This document shows positions 8,165 through 17,782 of a stretch of 64,000 bases of DNA, piece after piece (the stretch's first letter is position 1; the number at the start of each line of letters is the position of its first letter). This DNA comes from CAYFSS01 sp964345975 (GTDB lineage: Bacteria > Bacillota > Clostridia > Saccharofermentanales > Fastidiosipilaceae). The position numbers were made by a program, and so were the translations under genes. The stretch covers positions 1 through 64,000 of the forward strand of contig CAYFSS010000008.1 of NCBI GenBank assembly GCA_964345975.1, written 5' to 3'. Under the pieces are notes generated by a model. That model saw only the letters and a list, made by a program, of their open reading frames with translations. It ran no database searches and was not told where the DNA came from.

Positions 8165-10672
8165 CTAGCCTTCGACGGGTTCCTCTGAGACTTCATCGTC
8201 AGCTTCCTCAGAAGCGTCGTCCGTTGTGTCTTCAGTCATTTCATCATTTGACACTTGAACATCTTCGATGTCTACAGGTTCTTCACCACTTGCCTTAACT
8301 GCTTCTGCAGGTTCGACATCAGCGGATTCTTCGACAAAGAGCTCTTCTGCGCCACTACCCGTGATGACCATATCTGCACCGCTACCGCTATCTTCGCTGT
8401 AAGAGGTTGGGAATTCTTCTTCCTGCCTCTGTTGGCGAGCAGCTGCTTCGGCGGTTGCAGGAGCATCGACAGGAGCAACTGCCTTGATGCTGATGCTGAT
8501 TCTACGTGACTCGTTGTTGACATCGAGGACACGAGCTTCAACCGTTTGGCCTTCCTTCAGCACTTCGCTTGGGTGGCTGAGATGACGTGATGAAATCTGC
8601 GAAATATGGCAGAGAGCATCTACGCCTTCAGCGATTTCAACGAATGCACCGAAGTTAAACATACGGACAACTTTACCGGAAACGATGCTGCCTTGGGGGA
8701 AGCGACCTTCGATGTCTGAATAAGGATCATCTTCGGAGCGCTTATAACCAAGCGAAATACGATCGCGATCGCGGTCAAAGTCTTTGACGTAAACCTGAAC
8801 CTTGTCACCAACGGCAACCACATCGCTCGGATGATCGATACGATCCCAGCTGAGTTCAGAAATATGAACCAGACCGTCGACGCCACCGATGTCTACGAAA
8901 ACACCGAAATTGGTCAATGAACGGACGATTCCTTCGTAAATATCGCCAACTTCAATGCTGTCCCAAACGGCTTCTGCCTGGCTACGACGCATCTTGTTGA
9001 GCAAGGATCGACGAGATCCTGAAACGCGGAGACGACGACGTGAGTCATCAAATTGCGTGATCAAGATATCGATCGTGGTGTCGCGATAAGCATCGAGGTC
9101 TTCTACCGTATGCATTTCAAGTTGCGTGCGATGGATGTAGATATCGATGCCGCCATAGGTAGCGATCACACCATCACGGACAATCTTGAATACTTTGACG
9201 GAAACGACTTCTTCGTTTTCGAAAGCCTTCTGCAGGAGGTCTTTGTATTTTGTAAAGTCAACACGAGCCTTCGAGAGGAGAATCTCCTTGCCGTGATCGG
9301 TGCTGCGAATATTGCGAACATAAACTTCAATCGGTTGACGTTCTGCAATGGCAGTCTCCAAGTCAAAGTCCGGATCCTTCATGAACTCACGCATGGGGAT
9401 CTTACCTTCTGACTTATCACGTACATCTACGTAGACATTTTCCTCATCGTAACGAACAATCACACCCTCAACGGTCTGACCGCGCTTGAGTGTAGGAATG
9501 TTATCAATAAACTGAGTGAAGTCGATGTCTTCGAAATTGATGTCTTCTTCCTGCTCAGGTGCCGCATCGACTTCAGGAGCATCTTCAACGTTGTCAACGC
9601 TCTCTTCAACAGTCTCAACAGCATCAGACGTGTCATTCGTCTCCGTTGCTTCTACTTCTTCAGCCGTCTCAGCAACTTCTACTTCAACGTCTTCCCTATT
9701 TTCAGCTGGATCCTGAATCATTTCTTCACCCTCGTTTAGCCCTTGTTTTGTCTCTGACATTCTGTGGATAACCTCCATGATAATACTGTCCGGCGTTGAC
9801 GCCCCCGCTGTCACACCCAGATGACGAACCGAGAAATTCTTTGTCTTCCGCAATTCTTCTAAGTCATCAGCGTCTTCTATCAGGTAAGTCTCGCCACACT
9901 CGCGCCGACAAAGGTCATAGAGTCGTTGTGTGTTCGAACTATGCCGTCCTCCAACGACGAGCACCAGTTCACTGGCACGAGCAAGTTCTCTTGCTTCGAC
10001 TTGACGATCTTCGGTCGCACTGCATATTGTATCAAAATGTTCAACCTTTGCAATTTGTTCGGACAAGATCTCCTTTATTTTGTCAAATTCTTCACGAGAA
10101 AATGTAGTTTGAGCCAAAACAATGGCCGGCCCCGGCTCTTTATCAACCTGAGCCGCATCTTCAGCACTACCCAAGAGCTCAACTAATCCCTGTCGAACCT
10201 GGTCTGCTGCACCGATGACCCCGAGAATTTCCGGATGATTCGCATCACCAACCAAGAAGATTTTCTTGCCTGCCTCAGCCGCTGATCTCACCAAACGATG
10301 AAGTCGGAGGACATATGGGCAGGATCGATTGATGAGCTCATGCCCTTCATTTTCAATTTCATCGATGACCGTAGGCGAGACTCCATGGGCACGGATCAGT
10401 ACTCGTGATTGGGGAGGGATTTCACCGATAGAATGTGCAATCTCAAATCCCTTGTTCAGAAGATCAGTGACAAGACTACGATTGTGAATAATCTCACCAT
10501 ACATGACGGGAGTCTTATCACTATCTTGTTCCAAGACTTCGTAGGCTGAATCCACAGCCCACTTAACCCCTCGGCAGAAACCGGCATTACGAGCTAAATA
10601 AATATACTCGGGATCTTGACCTCCACGCCCCTTAAACACTCTAAATGACTGGGCACTTACCGAATCGTTCAT
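8165..10672 (-). CDS. ispH: IspH (HMBPP reductase) fused to ribosomal protein S1-like domains
   Basis: An 835-residue bifunctional protein. Residues about 20-305 are IspH/LytB, the 4Fe-4S enzyme that makes IPP and DMAPP in the last step of the MEP pathway. The three cluster cysteines are visible as Cys33 (GFCRGV), Cys118 (RSCPY) and Cys217 (TICSAT), with His residues in IIHN and RAHG. An acidic linker (about 305-380) leads into four S1/OB domains, two of which show the typical FGVFVDIGGVDGLVHISEL and FGAFVEIAEGVDALCHIS pattern. An acidic tail ends the protein. The fusion is known in Clostridia. It overlaps plsC by 4 bases (ATGA) and its start has AGAGG. Confidence 0.95.
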   Translation of the reverse strand: MNDSVSAQSFRVFKGRGGQDPEYIYLARNAGFCRGVKWAVDSAYEVLEQDSDKTPVMYGEIIHNRSLVTDLLNKGFEIAHSIGEIPPQSRVLIRAHGVSPTVIDEIENEGHELINRSCPYVLRLHRLVRSAAEAGKKIFLVGDANHPEILGVIGAADQVRQGLVELLGSAEDAAQVDKEPGPAIVLAQTTFSREEFDKIKEILSEQIAKVEHFDTICSATEDRQVEARELARASELVLVVGGRHSSNTQRLYDLCRRECGETYLIEDADDLEELRKTKNFSVRHLGVTAGASTPDSIIMEVIHRMSETKQGLNEGEEMIQDPAENREDVEVEVAETAEEVEATETNDTSDAVETVEESVDNVEDAPEVDAAPEQEEDINFEDIDFTQFIDNIPTLKRGQTVEGVIVRYDEENVYVDVRDKSEGKIPMREFMKDPDFDLETAIAERQPIEVYVRNIRSTDHGKEILLSKARVDFTKYKDLLQKAFENEEVVSVKVFKIVRDGVIATYGGIDIYIHRTQLEMHTVEDLDAYRDTTIDILITQFDDSRRRLRVSGSRRSLLNKMRRSQAEAVWDSIEVGDIYEGIVRSLTNFGVFVDIGGVDGLVHISELSWDRIDHPSDVVAVGDKVQVYVKDFDRDRDRISLGYKRSEDDPYSDIEGRFPQGSIVSGKVVRMFNFGAFVEIAEGVDALCHISQISSRHLSHPSEVLKEGQTVEARVLDVNNESRRISISIKAVAPVDAPATAEAAARQQRQEEEFPTSYSEDSGSGADMVITGSGAEELFVEESADVEPAEAVKASGEEPVDIEDVQVSNDEMTEDTTDDASEEADDEVSEEPVEG

Positions 10673-11403
10673 AGGACCTCTGCAATCTTATCTTTAAAGA
10701 AATCTGCTGCCTCAGCATAGCCTTGATCGCGGTAAAGCGTTTCAAAGATTGCCCAAACTCTAGCTTCATCGCTTGGGAGATCTAAACGATAGGTTTTCGG
10801 ATCAATGGGTTCCAGGTAATGAACATTGAAAGGTTTGAAGATGCCTTTCTCACCACCGGTGCTGATCGGTTGGATAAGCAAACCTCGTTTCTTAGCTAAA
10901 CTAAAGACTCCCGTCTTTGGTAAATTCGCTTTAATTTCTGCTAAGGTACGGCACCTGGTTCCCTGAGGAAAAATCGCTAAGCTTCGACCGTCACGGATAT
11001 ACTCGATCATATGCTTAGCCGTTTGGAGGTCTGAACCATCTCTGCGTAAGGGCAACATGCCCCAACCTTTCGCAACTTGTGGTACAGGAAACGGTGCATC
11101 CATTAACTCCGCTTTCCCCACCCAATGAGGCCAAAGAAGCGAAGTAATAGAAATAACCAGGATCTCCAAATAGCTCCTGTGATTCCCCAGCATAACGGCA
11201 GGTCCCTCGGTTAAGCGATTCTCCAATCCCTTGAGACGATACGGTTTAAAGATCCTTAAGAACACCACAAAAAAGCCTATGACAAACAGTCGCCAGCCGC
11301 GGCGCATATTCTCAGGCCTGGGTAACTCTTCAGCTCTGAAGCTATCTCGATGAGCCTCCCGATCTGCAGCGGCTCCTATCTCATTACTTGCCTTCGGACT
11401 CAT
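10669..11403 (-). CDS. plsC: 1-acyl-glycerol-3-phosphate acyltransferase-like (PlsC family)
   Basis: A 244-residue membrane-associated acyltransferase of phospholipid synthesis, adding a second acyl chain to lysophosphatidate. The acceptor block reads GNHRSYLE instead of the usual NHxSxxD, so the HX4D aspartate is replaced by Glu. The FPEGTRS block reads FPQGTRCR. A membrane segment precedes the active site (LFVIGFFVVFLRIF). I start at the ATG at 11403, which has GGAG ten bases upstream; a TTG at 11421 is an alternative. The gene overlaps cmk by 20 bases and ispH by 4. The altered motifs may change activity or substrate. Confidence 0.85.
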   Translation of the reverse strand: MSPKASNEIGAAADREAHRDSFRAEELPRPENMRRGWRLFVIGFFVVFLRIFKPYRLKGLENRLTEGPAVMLGNHRSYLEILVISITSLLWPHWVGKAELMDAPFPVPQVAKGWGMLPLRRDGSDLQTAKHMIEYIRDGRSLAIFPQGTRCRTLAEIKANLPKTGVFSLAKKRGLLIQPISTGGEKGIFKPFNVHYLEPIDPKTYRLDLPSDEARVWAIFETLYRDQGYAEAADFFKDKIAEVL

Positions 11404-12121
11404 AATGCTTGGCTCCTTCAACGCGTTGCTTCATGTCATCCCATTGGAGACGATCGGCCTCATGGTCTAAGTAATCGAGAATTGCGTCCAGCACCTCTTC
11501 GAAACTCAAACACGTAGAATCCAAGAAATAAGCGCCGGGGACACATGTCAGGGGAGCTATTTCACGTGTGGAATCCTGCAGATCACGCGCTTTGATTTCC
11601 TCTAATACTGTATCAAAGACGACCTCTTGCCCCTTCGTACGAAGTTCCAGACAACGTCTCTTCGCACGTTCATCTGCCTCTGCTGTAAGAAAGACTTTAA
11701 AAGGCGCATGCGGCAACACAACGCTCCCAATATCCCTACCGTCCATGATGACAGGCATGGTTTCAGCCATCGAACGTTCCAGGACCAGCACCGCTTCTCT
11801 GATATGAGGATGCTTACTATAGTCAGAAGCAATCCCGCTCATCTCATTTGCTCTTATAGCCTGAGAAACATCCTCGCCATTGAGGAAGAACGAACGTTCA
11901 CCATCTTTTTCCAGTTGAAGATCATATCGTTTGATGATCTCTTGAGCAGGAGGGATGGATGATTGTTCTATCCCGTCTCGCTTCAAGCCATAGGCAAAAC
12001 TTCGAAACAGGCCACCGGTGTCGAGATAAGTCATATCTAAACGTTTAGCCAAAGCCTTGGCAATGGTGCTCTTGCCCGCACCGGATGGACCATCGATCGC
12101 AATTTGTAAGGGTCTAGGCAT
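11384..12121 (-). CDS. cmk: Cytidylate kinase
   Basis: A 245-residue CMP/dCMP kinase, which phosphorylates CMP with ATP. The P-loop is at the extreme N-terminus (IDGPSGAGKST), followed by YLDTGGLFRSFAYG (the CMP-binding YxDTGxxYR region) and MDGRDIGSVVLP. It is about 20 residues longer than the usual protein, with the extra length at the C-terminus. GGGGAG precedes the ATG. It overlaps scpB by 8 bases and plsC by 20, so cmk, plsC and ispH are probably cotranscribed. Confidence 0.95.
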   Translation of the reverse strand: MPRPLQIAIDGPSGAGKSTIAKALAKRLDMTYLDTGGLFRSFAYGLKRDGIEQSSIPPAQEIIKRYDLQLEKDGERSFFLNGEDVSQAIRANEMSGIASDYSKHPHIREAVLVLERSMAETMPVIMDGRDIGSVVLPHAPFKVFLTAEADERAKRRCLELRTKGQEVVFDTVLEEIKARDLQDSTREIAPLTCVPGAYFLDSTCLSFEEVLDAILDYLDHEADRLQWDDMKQRVEGAKHYESEGK

Positions 12122-12758
12122 TATGGGTCTCCCCTTCGCCTGTCAAGGCATGTTGTTGATTCTGCAAGTCTTCCAAGCTTTCATAGATGAGATAACCACG
12201 AGCCGGGAGGTCCGCTGAATCCTTCAAACCAAAGAGACGATAGAAGGCCGTGGTGCAAGCATAGAGAGCCGGTCGACCCGGAGCTTCCAAACGCTCTGTC
12301 ACTTCCACTAAATCATAATCCAGAAGTCGTGATAAGGACGAATCAGAGTTCACTCCTCGCACGGCTTCAATTTCAGCTCTTGTACAAGGCTGATTATAAG
12401 CAACAACTGCAAGCGTCTCGTACGCAGCTCGACTGAGTGTGACTTGAGGGGTCTCTTGGAAGAATCGTTCTAAGACCGGCAAAGTCGATTCCTTCGTTGT
12501 GATGCTATATCGGTCCTTCACTCGAGTGAGTTTTAGCCCACATAAGGGTTCACTTTCATAGCGACCACGTAAGTCATCGAGGGCTCTTTGAACGAGAATT
12601 TTATCTGCCTCGAGATAAAACACAAGCTCATCCAAATTCAAACCGTCCCCGGAGGCAAAGAGGAGTGCTTCCAATGATGCGCGTAATTTACCTTCAGGCA
12701 GCACGTCGTGACTGCTCTGATGATCCGGATGATCCATCGGTAATTCGTTCTCCATCAT
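12114..12758 (-). CDS. scpB: Segregation and condensation protein B
   Basis: A 214-residue winged-helix protein that bridges ScpA and Smc in the condensin complex used for chromosome segregation. Typical features are the start LRASLEALLFASGDGLNLDEL, the central SRAAYETLAVVAYNQPCTRAEI, and GVNSDSSLSRLLDYDLVE. It overlaps scpA by 4 bases (ATGA) and has GGAGG 7 bases before its ATG. Confidence 0.96.
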   Translation of the reverse strand: MMENELPMDHPDHQSSHDVLPEGKLRASLEALLFASGDGLNLDELVFYLEADKILVQRALDDLRGRYESEPLCGLKLTRVKDRYSITTKESTLPVLERFFQETPQVTLSRAAYETLAVVAYNQPCTRAEIEAVRGVNSDSSLSRLLDYDLVEVTERLEAPGRPALYACTTAFYRLFGLKDSADLPARGYLIYESLEDLQNQQHALTGEGETHNA

Positions 12759-13582
12759 TCATAATCCTCCGTCTCATCCCACTCAATCTGATCCTTCTTC
12801 CCTAGAAAACGCAAGAGAATAGGCGAGAAATTCTTCTTTTGTTCAGCCTTGAGTTCTTCTTGTTTCATAAGTTCCAACACCGAGAGAAAGGATGCAACTT
12901 GCGAGGCTGAACTTTCACCTTGGGGCACCAGCTCATGAAAGAACGCACGTCCTTTGCGCCGAAGCGAGTGCCAAACAGAACGAATACGCTCGCGTAAAGG
13001 AATAGACTCACGACGAGTGATGTATTCCAGTTTTTCGCTTAAGTCCTGATATCTCGCTCGGTTCCGATTCTCAAGCAGATCTGCATATCTCCCAAAAGCC
13101 TCGTACGACACATCCTCTTGAAGCAGTTCAGGTTCAGGCAAGTGGATATCGAAATCCTTTGCTCTTGCAGGACGTCGAAATGCCATCGCCTCATACGTCG
13201 ATTGCCGATGTTCCAAGAATTCAGCCAAATTCTTACAGCGACGATACGCTAAGAGCCTTAGAGCCAGTTCCGTTCTTGCATCCGATTGCTCTGCGACACC
13301 ATGAATATCCGGTAAGAGCATCCGGGATTTAATTTGAAGGAGTTCAGCTGCCATCACAAGAAAGGCGGACGCTTGATCCAAATCCAATTGGGACAAATCT
13401 GCAGTCCATCGTAGATACTGTTCCGTCAGCATTCCGATCGGTAGATCCATGATATCGATTCGATGCTGTTTGATGAGGTGGAGCAAGAGATCTAGGGGAC
13501 CATTGAAGTCGCCAAGACTTAAGGATGGTTCCTTCTCCCCTGACAGTTCTACCGTGTCGAAGGATAACTTCATATCAGGCAT
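12755..13582 (-). CDS. scpA: Segregation and condensation protein A (kleisin)
   Basis: A 275-residue kleisin subunit of the Smc-ScpAB condensin. The N-terminal Smc-binding region shows FNGPLDLLLHLIKQHRID and ADLSQLDLDQASAFLVMAAELLQIKSRMLLP, which is diagnostic. The C-terminal winged helix (ASQVASFLSVLELMKQEEL) contacts the Smc head. It precedes scpB in the same transcript and lies 6 bases after the site-2 protease gene. The Shine-Dalgarno is weak, suggesting translational coupling. Confidence 0.95.
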   Translation of the reverse strand: MPDMKLSFDTVELSGEKEPSLSLGDFNGPLDLLLHLIKQHRIDIMDLPIGMLTEQYLRWTADLSQLDLDQASAFLVMAAELLQIKSRMLLPDIHGVAEQSDARTELALRLLAYRRCKNLAEFLEHRQSTYEAMAFRRPARAKDFDIHLPEPELLQEDVSYEAFGRYADLLENRNRARYQDLSEKLEYITRRESIPLRERIRSVWHSLRRKGRAFFHELVPQGESSASQVASFLSVLELMKQEELKAEQKKNFSPILLRFLGKKDQIEWDETEDYE

Positions 13583-13588
13583 AGAGCT

Positions 13589-14266
13589 CTACAAGACCTG
13601 CCGCAAGAGATTATTCAGTAACATACCGGGTAACTGCACCACATAACTCAAGGGTGTGCGCAGTACACTTAAAACGGACGTTAGTAGCTGGGGTGCCACG
13701 ATGACCGAAAGAATGATAGCCATGAAAAAATAACGACTATTTCGAATGAGGAAGTAATAGATATTCTGTGGGAGCCATTGCCCGATTAGATTAAAGCCGT
13801 CAAGTGGCGGTATCGGTAACAAGTTAAAGATCGCTAAGTTCAGGTTCAGCATATACGCCAGTTGGAGTAAAACTGAGGTTACCCGCATGACATTCATTGC
13901 TCCATTGCTTGTCGGTATAGGCAAGTAAGTAAAGCCCACGATCAAGATATAGATGATCATTGCCAGGATAATGTTGGATAAAGGCCCGGAGAAACTGACG
14001 ATTGCATTGGCCTGTTTCAGTGGGATGTCACGTCTAAAACGCGAGCTGTTAACAGGGACAGGTTTTGCCCAAGCAACCGGAGCAAACAGCATCATCAAGA
14101 ACCCTAATGGCTCTACATGAGCCAAAGGGTTCAACGTCATTCGACCGGCCTCCGCTGCCGTTGGATCACCCAGCTTATAGGCAGAGCGTGCGTGAGCATA
14201 CTCATGGACAGACAGTGAAGCCAGCAAAACAAATAAATTCAATAGGCGTAGGGTAAGATTATTCAC
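13589..14266 (-). CDS. Site-2 protease family membrane metallopeptidase (M50, YwhC-like)
   Basis: A 225-residue intramembrane zinc protease of the short M50 type. The zinc-binding HEYAH lies near residue 22 and the third ligand is in LLPIPPLDGF. NPLAHVEPLGFLMML is also typical. Several hydrophobic segments are present, and no PDZ domain is seen, unlike RseP. The substrate is unknown; in Clostridia such genes often sit beside scpA as here. The start is GTG at 14266 with GGAGG upstream, five bases after the ileS stop. Confidence 0.9.
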   Translation of the reverse strand: MNNLTLRLLNLFVLLASLSVHEYAHARSAYKLGDPTAAEAGRMTLNPLAHVEPLGFLMMLFAPVAWAKPVPVNSSRFRRDIPLKQANAIVSFSGPLSNIILAMIIYILIVGFTYLPIPTSNGAMNVMRVTSVLLQLAYMLNLNLAIFNLLPIPPLDGFNLIGQWLPQNIYYFLIRNSRYFFMAIILSVIVAPQLLTSVLSVLRTPLSYVVQLPGMLLNNLLRQVL

Positions 14267-14271
14267 AGGTC

Positions 14272-17200
14272 CTAGCCTCCTTCGGTATCACGCTCAACCA
14301 GCAAGCATATTTCCAGATCATTGATCGGCCATTCTTGTGCTTCGCTCAAACGATCTTTCGCTAACGGCAGGACCTCATTCGCCAGCACTTCAGCTCCAAA
14401 TTGGTCTGAGTAATCGTTCATAACCTCTGTTAATTCATCCCCGGCTTCGTAATAGACTTTAATTCTATCCGTCACTTCGAAGTCAGACTCACGTCGCATC
14501 GTCTGGATCTTGGAAACAATCTCGCGGAAGTATCCTTCACGGATCAGTTCCGGGGTAAGTTCCAGATCAAGGACCAGCGTTGCTGAACCTTCGGACATCA
14601 CTTCGAAGCCTTCCATGGGTTGCTCTTCGATCTGCACATCCTCCGCCTCGAGACTGAGCTCCCGACCATTTGAGAGCGTGAGAGAAAACTTGCCTGTTTC
14701 ACGCAGCTCCTCAATGGCAGCTCGTCCGTCAAGGGTCTCCAAGCTCTTCTGAAGCAAAGGTGTGTCTTTCCCGAGAATCTTACCAACCCTTCTAAAGTTG
14801 GGTTTGAACTCATACGTTGTCCAAGAACTTGCTCCCCCACTCATGACCAGTTCTCTTACGTTTAACTCATCACGAATCAAAGCTTGTAATTCATCGCTAA
14901 GATCTGTCGCACCGGCAGCTTGACTCAAATAAGCACGGGACAATGGTTGACGCACCTTGATCTGTGACTGATTGCGAGCGCTACGACCGAGGCGCACCCA
15001 GAGCAGGACTTGTTCCATATCTTGCGCAAGCGCTTCATCTTCGAAAGCGCCAAAGTCTTCGGCTTCGGGATACTTCGTCAAGTGTACTGACGCATCCGCG
15101 GGATTGATGTGGGGATTGACAGCCATGTACAGATCTTCAGCAATGAAGGGTGTGAAGGGTGCCGTTAAGCGTGCGAGGTTGTCGAGTACAGTATAGAGCG
15201 TCTGGAAGGCAGCAAGTTTATCGCCTACCATCCCGGGACCCCAGAAACGATCTCTACTGCGACGCACATACCAGTTAGAAAGTTCTTCTACAAATGCTGC
15301 AAGACTTCGACCGGCAGGAGTCACCAGATAATTCGATAAGTTGTCATTAACGTCTCGGATCACACCGGCTAAGCGGGCTAAGATCCAACGATCCAAGAGG
15401 CTGAGCTCCAGGGTTTCCAGTTTCTGTTCACGAGGATCAAAACCGTCGATTGAAGCATAGAGATTGTAGAACGATAGCGTGTTCCAAAGCGTCGCCATGT
15501 ATTTGCGCTGGCCTTCAAGTACTGCTGCATCGGAGTAGCGGCTGGGAAGCCAAGGATTACTGTTCGTGTAGAAGTACCACCGTACGGCATCCGCGCCGTA
15601 CTTATCCAAGGCTTCATGGGGATCTACCACATTGCCAAGGCTCTTGCTCATCTTGCGGCCATCCTTATCTTGGACAAGACCTAAGACCAGACACGTCTCA
15701 TAGGGGGATTTACCAAAGACCCCTGTCCCTATTGCCATCAACGAGTAGAACCAGCCGCGTGTTTGATCCTGCGCTTCACTGATGAATTGCGCCGGAAAAT
15801 TCTTCTCGAAAAGCTCTTTGTTCTCAAAGGGATAATGGTATTGGGCAAATGGCATCGATCCTGAGTCATACCAGCAATCGATGACTTCGGGCACACGCTT
15901 CATAGCCTTGCCACACTCGGGACAAGACAAGGCAAATTGATCGATATAAGGTTTGTGCAACTCGATGTTCTCGAGATCCTGACCGGCGAGTTCACGTAAT
16001 TCTTCGACGCTTCCGACACAGTGTTGATGTCCATCAGGACATTGCCAAATTGGAAGGGGCGTACCCCAGTAGCGTTCGCGCGATAGACCCCAATCGACGA
16101 CATTGTCGAGGAAGTTGCCGAAACGACCGTCTCTGACGTTCTCCGGCAACCATTGCACCGTTTGATTGTTCGCCATGAGTTGCTGGCGGAGTTCTGTCAT
16201 TTTGATGAACCAGCTATTGCGGGCATAGTAGATGAGTGGTGTATGGCAACGCCAACAATGAGGATAATTATGTTCATATCGCTCAGCCTTAAGGAGCTGA
16301 CCGGATTCCCTGAGACGATTTATCAGTTCTTCATCGGCATCTTTGCAGAAGACGCCTCCCAAACCGGTGACATCTTCGAGCATCTCACCCTTGTCATCGA
16401 CAAGTTGGATAAACGGCAAATCATATTTACGACCCAAGACCGAGTCATCCTCTCCGAACGACGGTGCAATATGAACGATACCTGTACCGTCTTCCAGTGT
16501 GACGAAATCCCCTGAAACAACAAAGTGTGCGTCTTTCTTCAAGCGCTCTAACTGCTTGGATGCGTACGGGAAGATTGGCTCGTAACGCATGCCGACCAGT
16601 TCTTTGCCTGAGACCTGCTTGACGACTTTGACATCTTCACCGAACAAGGACTCTGCCAAAGGTGCGGCAATGTAGTATTTAGATCCTTCATGGGTTTCAA
16701 CCAAAACATACTCTGCATCTTCAGAAACTGCGAGAGCTGCGTTGGACGGCAACGTCCACGGTGTGGTGGTCCAGGCAGAGAAATACGTATCATCTTGTTC
16801 TGCAACTTTAAACGCTACATAGACAGCCGTATCTACGATGTCACGATAGCCTTGGGCTAATTCATGGCTGGAAAGTGATGTGCCACATCGGGGACAATAC
16901 GGAACGACTTTATGTCCGAAATAGATGAGGTCTTGATCCCAAAATTGACGGAGGGACCACCAAACCGATTCGATGTAGTCGTTCTTATATGTGATGTAAG
17001 GATCGCGCATGTCCGCTGTGTAAGCGACACGCTCGCTCATTCTTTCCCACTCATCTTGGTAAGTCCATACACTCTGCTTACATTTCTCTATAAAAGCCTC
17101 GACACCGTATTCTTCGATCTCGTCTTTCCCATCGATTCCCAGAGTCTTCTCAACTTCTAACTCGACCGGTAACCCATGGGTATCCCAACCGGCTTTGAAG

Positions 17201-17442
17201 TGGATCTTCTTACCCTTCATGCGTTGATAGCGAGGGACGATATCTTTCACGGCACGTGTCAAAACATGCCCGATATGAGGCTTGCCGTTAGCCGTCGGCG
17301 GTCCATCGTATACGACGTAATCTTCACCGTCAGGATTTGCTTCCTCAAGACGCGTCTGTAAGTCCATTTCACGCCAACGCTCGATGGTTTGTTCCTCACG
17401 TTCGCAAAATTTCAAATTATTGGGCAAAGGCCTGTAGTCCAT
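14272..17442 (-). CDS. ileS: Isoleucyl-tRNA synthetase
   Basis: A class I synthetase of 1056 residues that charges tRNA-Ile and edits mischarged valine. HIGH is at residues 56-59 (GKPHIGHVLTRAV), the editing domain follows (FSAWTTTPWTLPSNAA), and the KMSKS loop is DGRKMSKSLGNVV. A Cys pair (CPRCGTS) lies in the first part, and the C-terminus is long. The AGWDTHGLPVELEVEK context and length resemble the eukaryote-like type 2 enzymes, which are often mupirocin-resistant; that subtype is my inference. GGAGG precedes the ATG at 17442. Expression is likely controlled by the T-box upstream. Confidence 0.96.
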   Translation of the reverse strand: MDYRPLPNNLKFCEREEQTIERWREMDLQTRLEEANPDGEDYVVYDGPPTANGKPHIGHVLTRAVKDIVPRYQRMKGKKIHFKAGWDTHGLPVELEVEKTLGIDGKDEIEEYGVEAFIEKCKQSVWTYQDEWERMSERVAYTADMRDPYITYKNDYIESVWWSLRQFWDQDLIYFGHKVVPYCPRCGTSLSSHELAQGYRDIVDTAVYVAFKVAEQDDTYFSAWTTTPWTLPSNAALAVSEDAEYVLVETHEGSKYYIAAPLAESLFGEDVKVVKQVSGKELVGMRYEPIFPYASKQLERLKKDAHFVVSGDFVTLEDGTGIVHIAPSFGEDDSVLGRKYDLPFIQLVDDKGEMLEDVTGLGGVFCKDADEELINRLRESGQLLKAERYEHNYPHCWRCHTPLIYYARNSWFIKMTELRQQLMANNQTVQWLPENVRDGRFGNFLDNVVDWGLSRERYWGTPLPIWQCPDGHQHCVGSVEELRELAGQDLENIELHKPYIDQFALSCPECGKAMKRVPEVIDCWYDSGSMPFAQYHYPFENKELFEKNFPAQFISEAQDQTRGWFYSLMAIGTGVFGKSPYETCLVLGLVQDKDGRKMSKSLGNVVDPHEALDKYGADAVRWYFYTNSNPWLPSRYSDAAVLEGQRKYMATLWNTLSFYNLYASIDGFDPREQKLETLELSLLDRWILARLAGVIRDVNDNLSNYLVTPAGRSLAAFVEELSNWYVRRSRDRFWGPGMVGDKLAAFQTLYTVLDNLARLTAPFTPFIAEDLYMAVNPHINPADASVHLTKYPEAEDFGAFEDEALAQDMEQVLLWVRLGRSARNQSQIKVRQPLSRAYLSQAAGATDLSDELQALIRDELNVRELVMSGGASSWTTYEFKPNFRRVGKILGKDTPLLQKSLETLDGRAAIEELRETGKFSLTLSNGRELSLEAEDVQIEEQPMEGFEVMSEGSATLVLDLELTPELIREGYFREIVSKIQTMRRESDFEVTDRIKVYYEAGDELTEVMNDYSDQFGAEVLANEVLPLAKDRLSEAQEWPINDLEICLLVERDTEGG

Positions 17443-17499
17443 TGAAATACCTCCATCGTCAATCATCAACTTCACTCTACATAGATGCTTATTCAAAGC

Positions 17500-17715
17500 A
17501 CAAAAAAACGTCCGCCACGGGACGCTCTAAAACGCGGTACCACCCGAGTTGTAGGCTCTATGCCTACCCCTTACATGTGGATATTCAAATTCTCAGGTCC
17601 GTCCCGCTGATCCGATTCTTCTAAGTGCACGAGTCTCACATCAACACTCGCTTGCTGACCACTTGTACAAAAAATCCATTCGTGACATCCAAACAATAAT
17701 GATCTCGAATCATAG
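17500..17715 (-). promoter_or_regulatory. T-box leader controlling ileS
   Basis: The minus strand upstream of ileS carries the conserved T-box GGGTGGTACCGCG at 17533-17545, followed by a terminator hairpin (CGTCC loop GGACG, then seven T at about 17502-17520). Uncharged tRNA binding would favour the antiterminator. Upstream stem-loops between 17580 and 17710 would form stem I. An ATC (Ile codon) at 17614-17616, in GAATCGGA, is a plausible specifier, but I did not fold the RNA. This region fills the gap between udg and ileS. Confidence 0.92.
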
Positions 17716-17782
17716 CACAAAAAAGGAGGCATGTCATTTGCCCCCTTTGCCACATTGGACCCCTCGCAGGATGTTCACAGGA

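Noticed and set aside
9516..9771. Ser-rich plus-strand frames in the ispH-S1 linker
   Set aside because: They are antisense readings of the acidic Glu/Ala/Val-rich linker codons.
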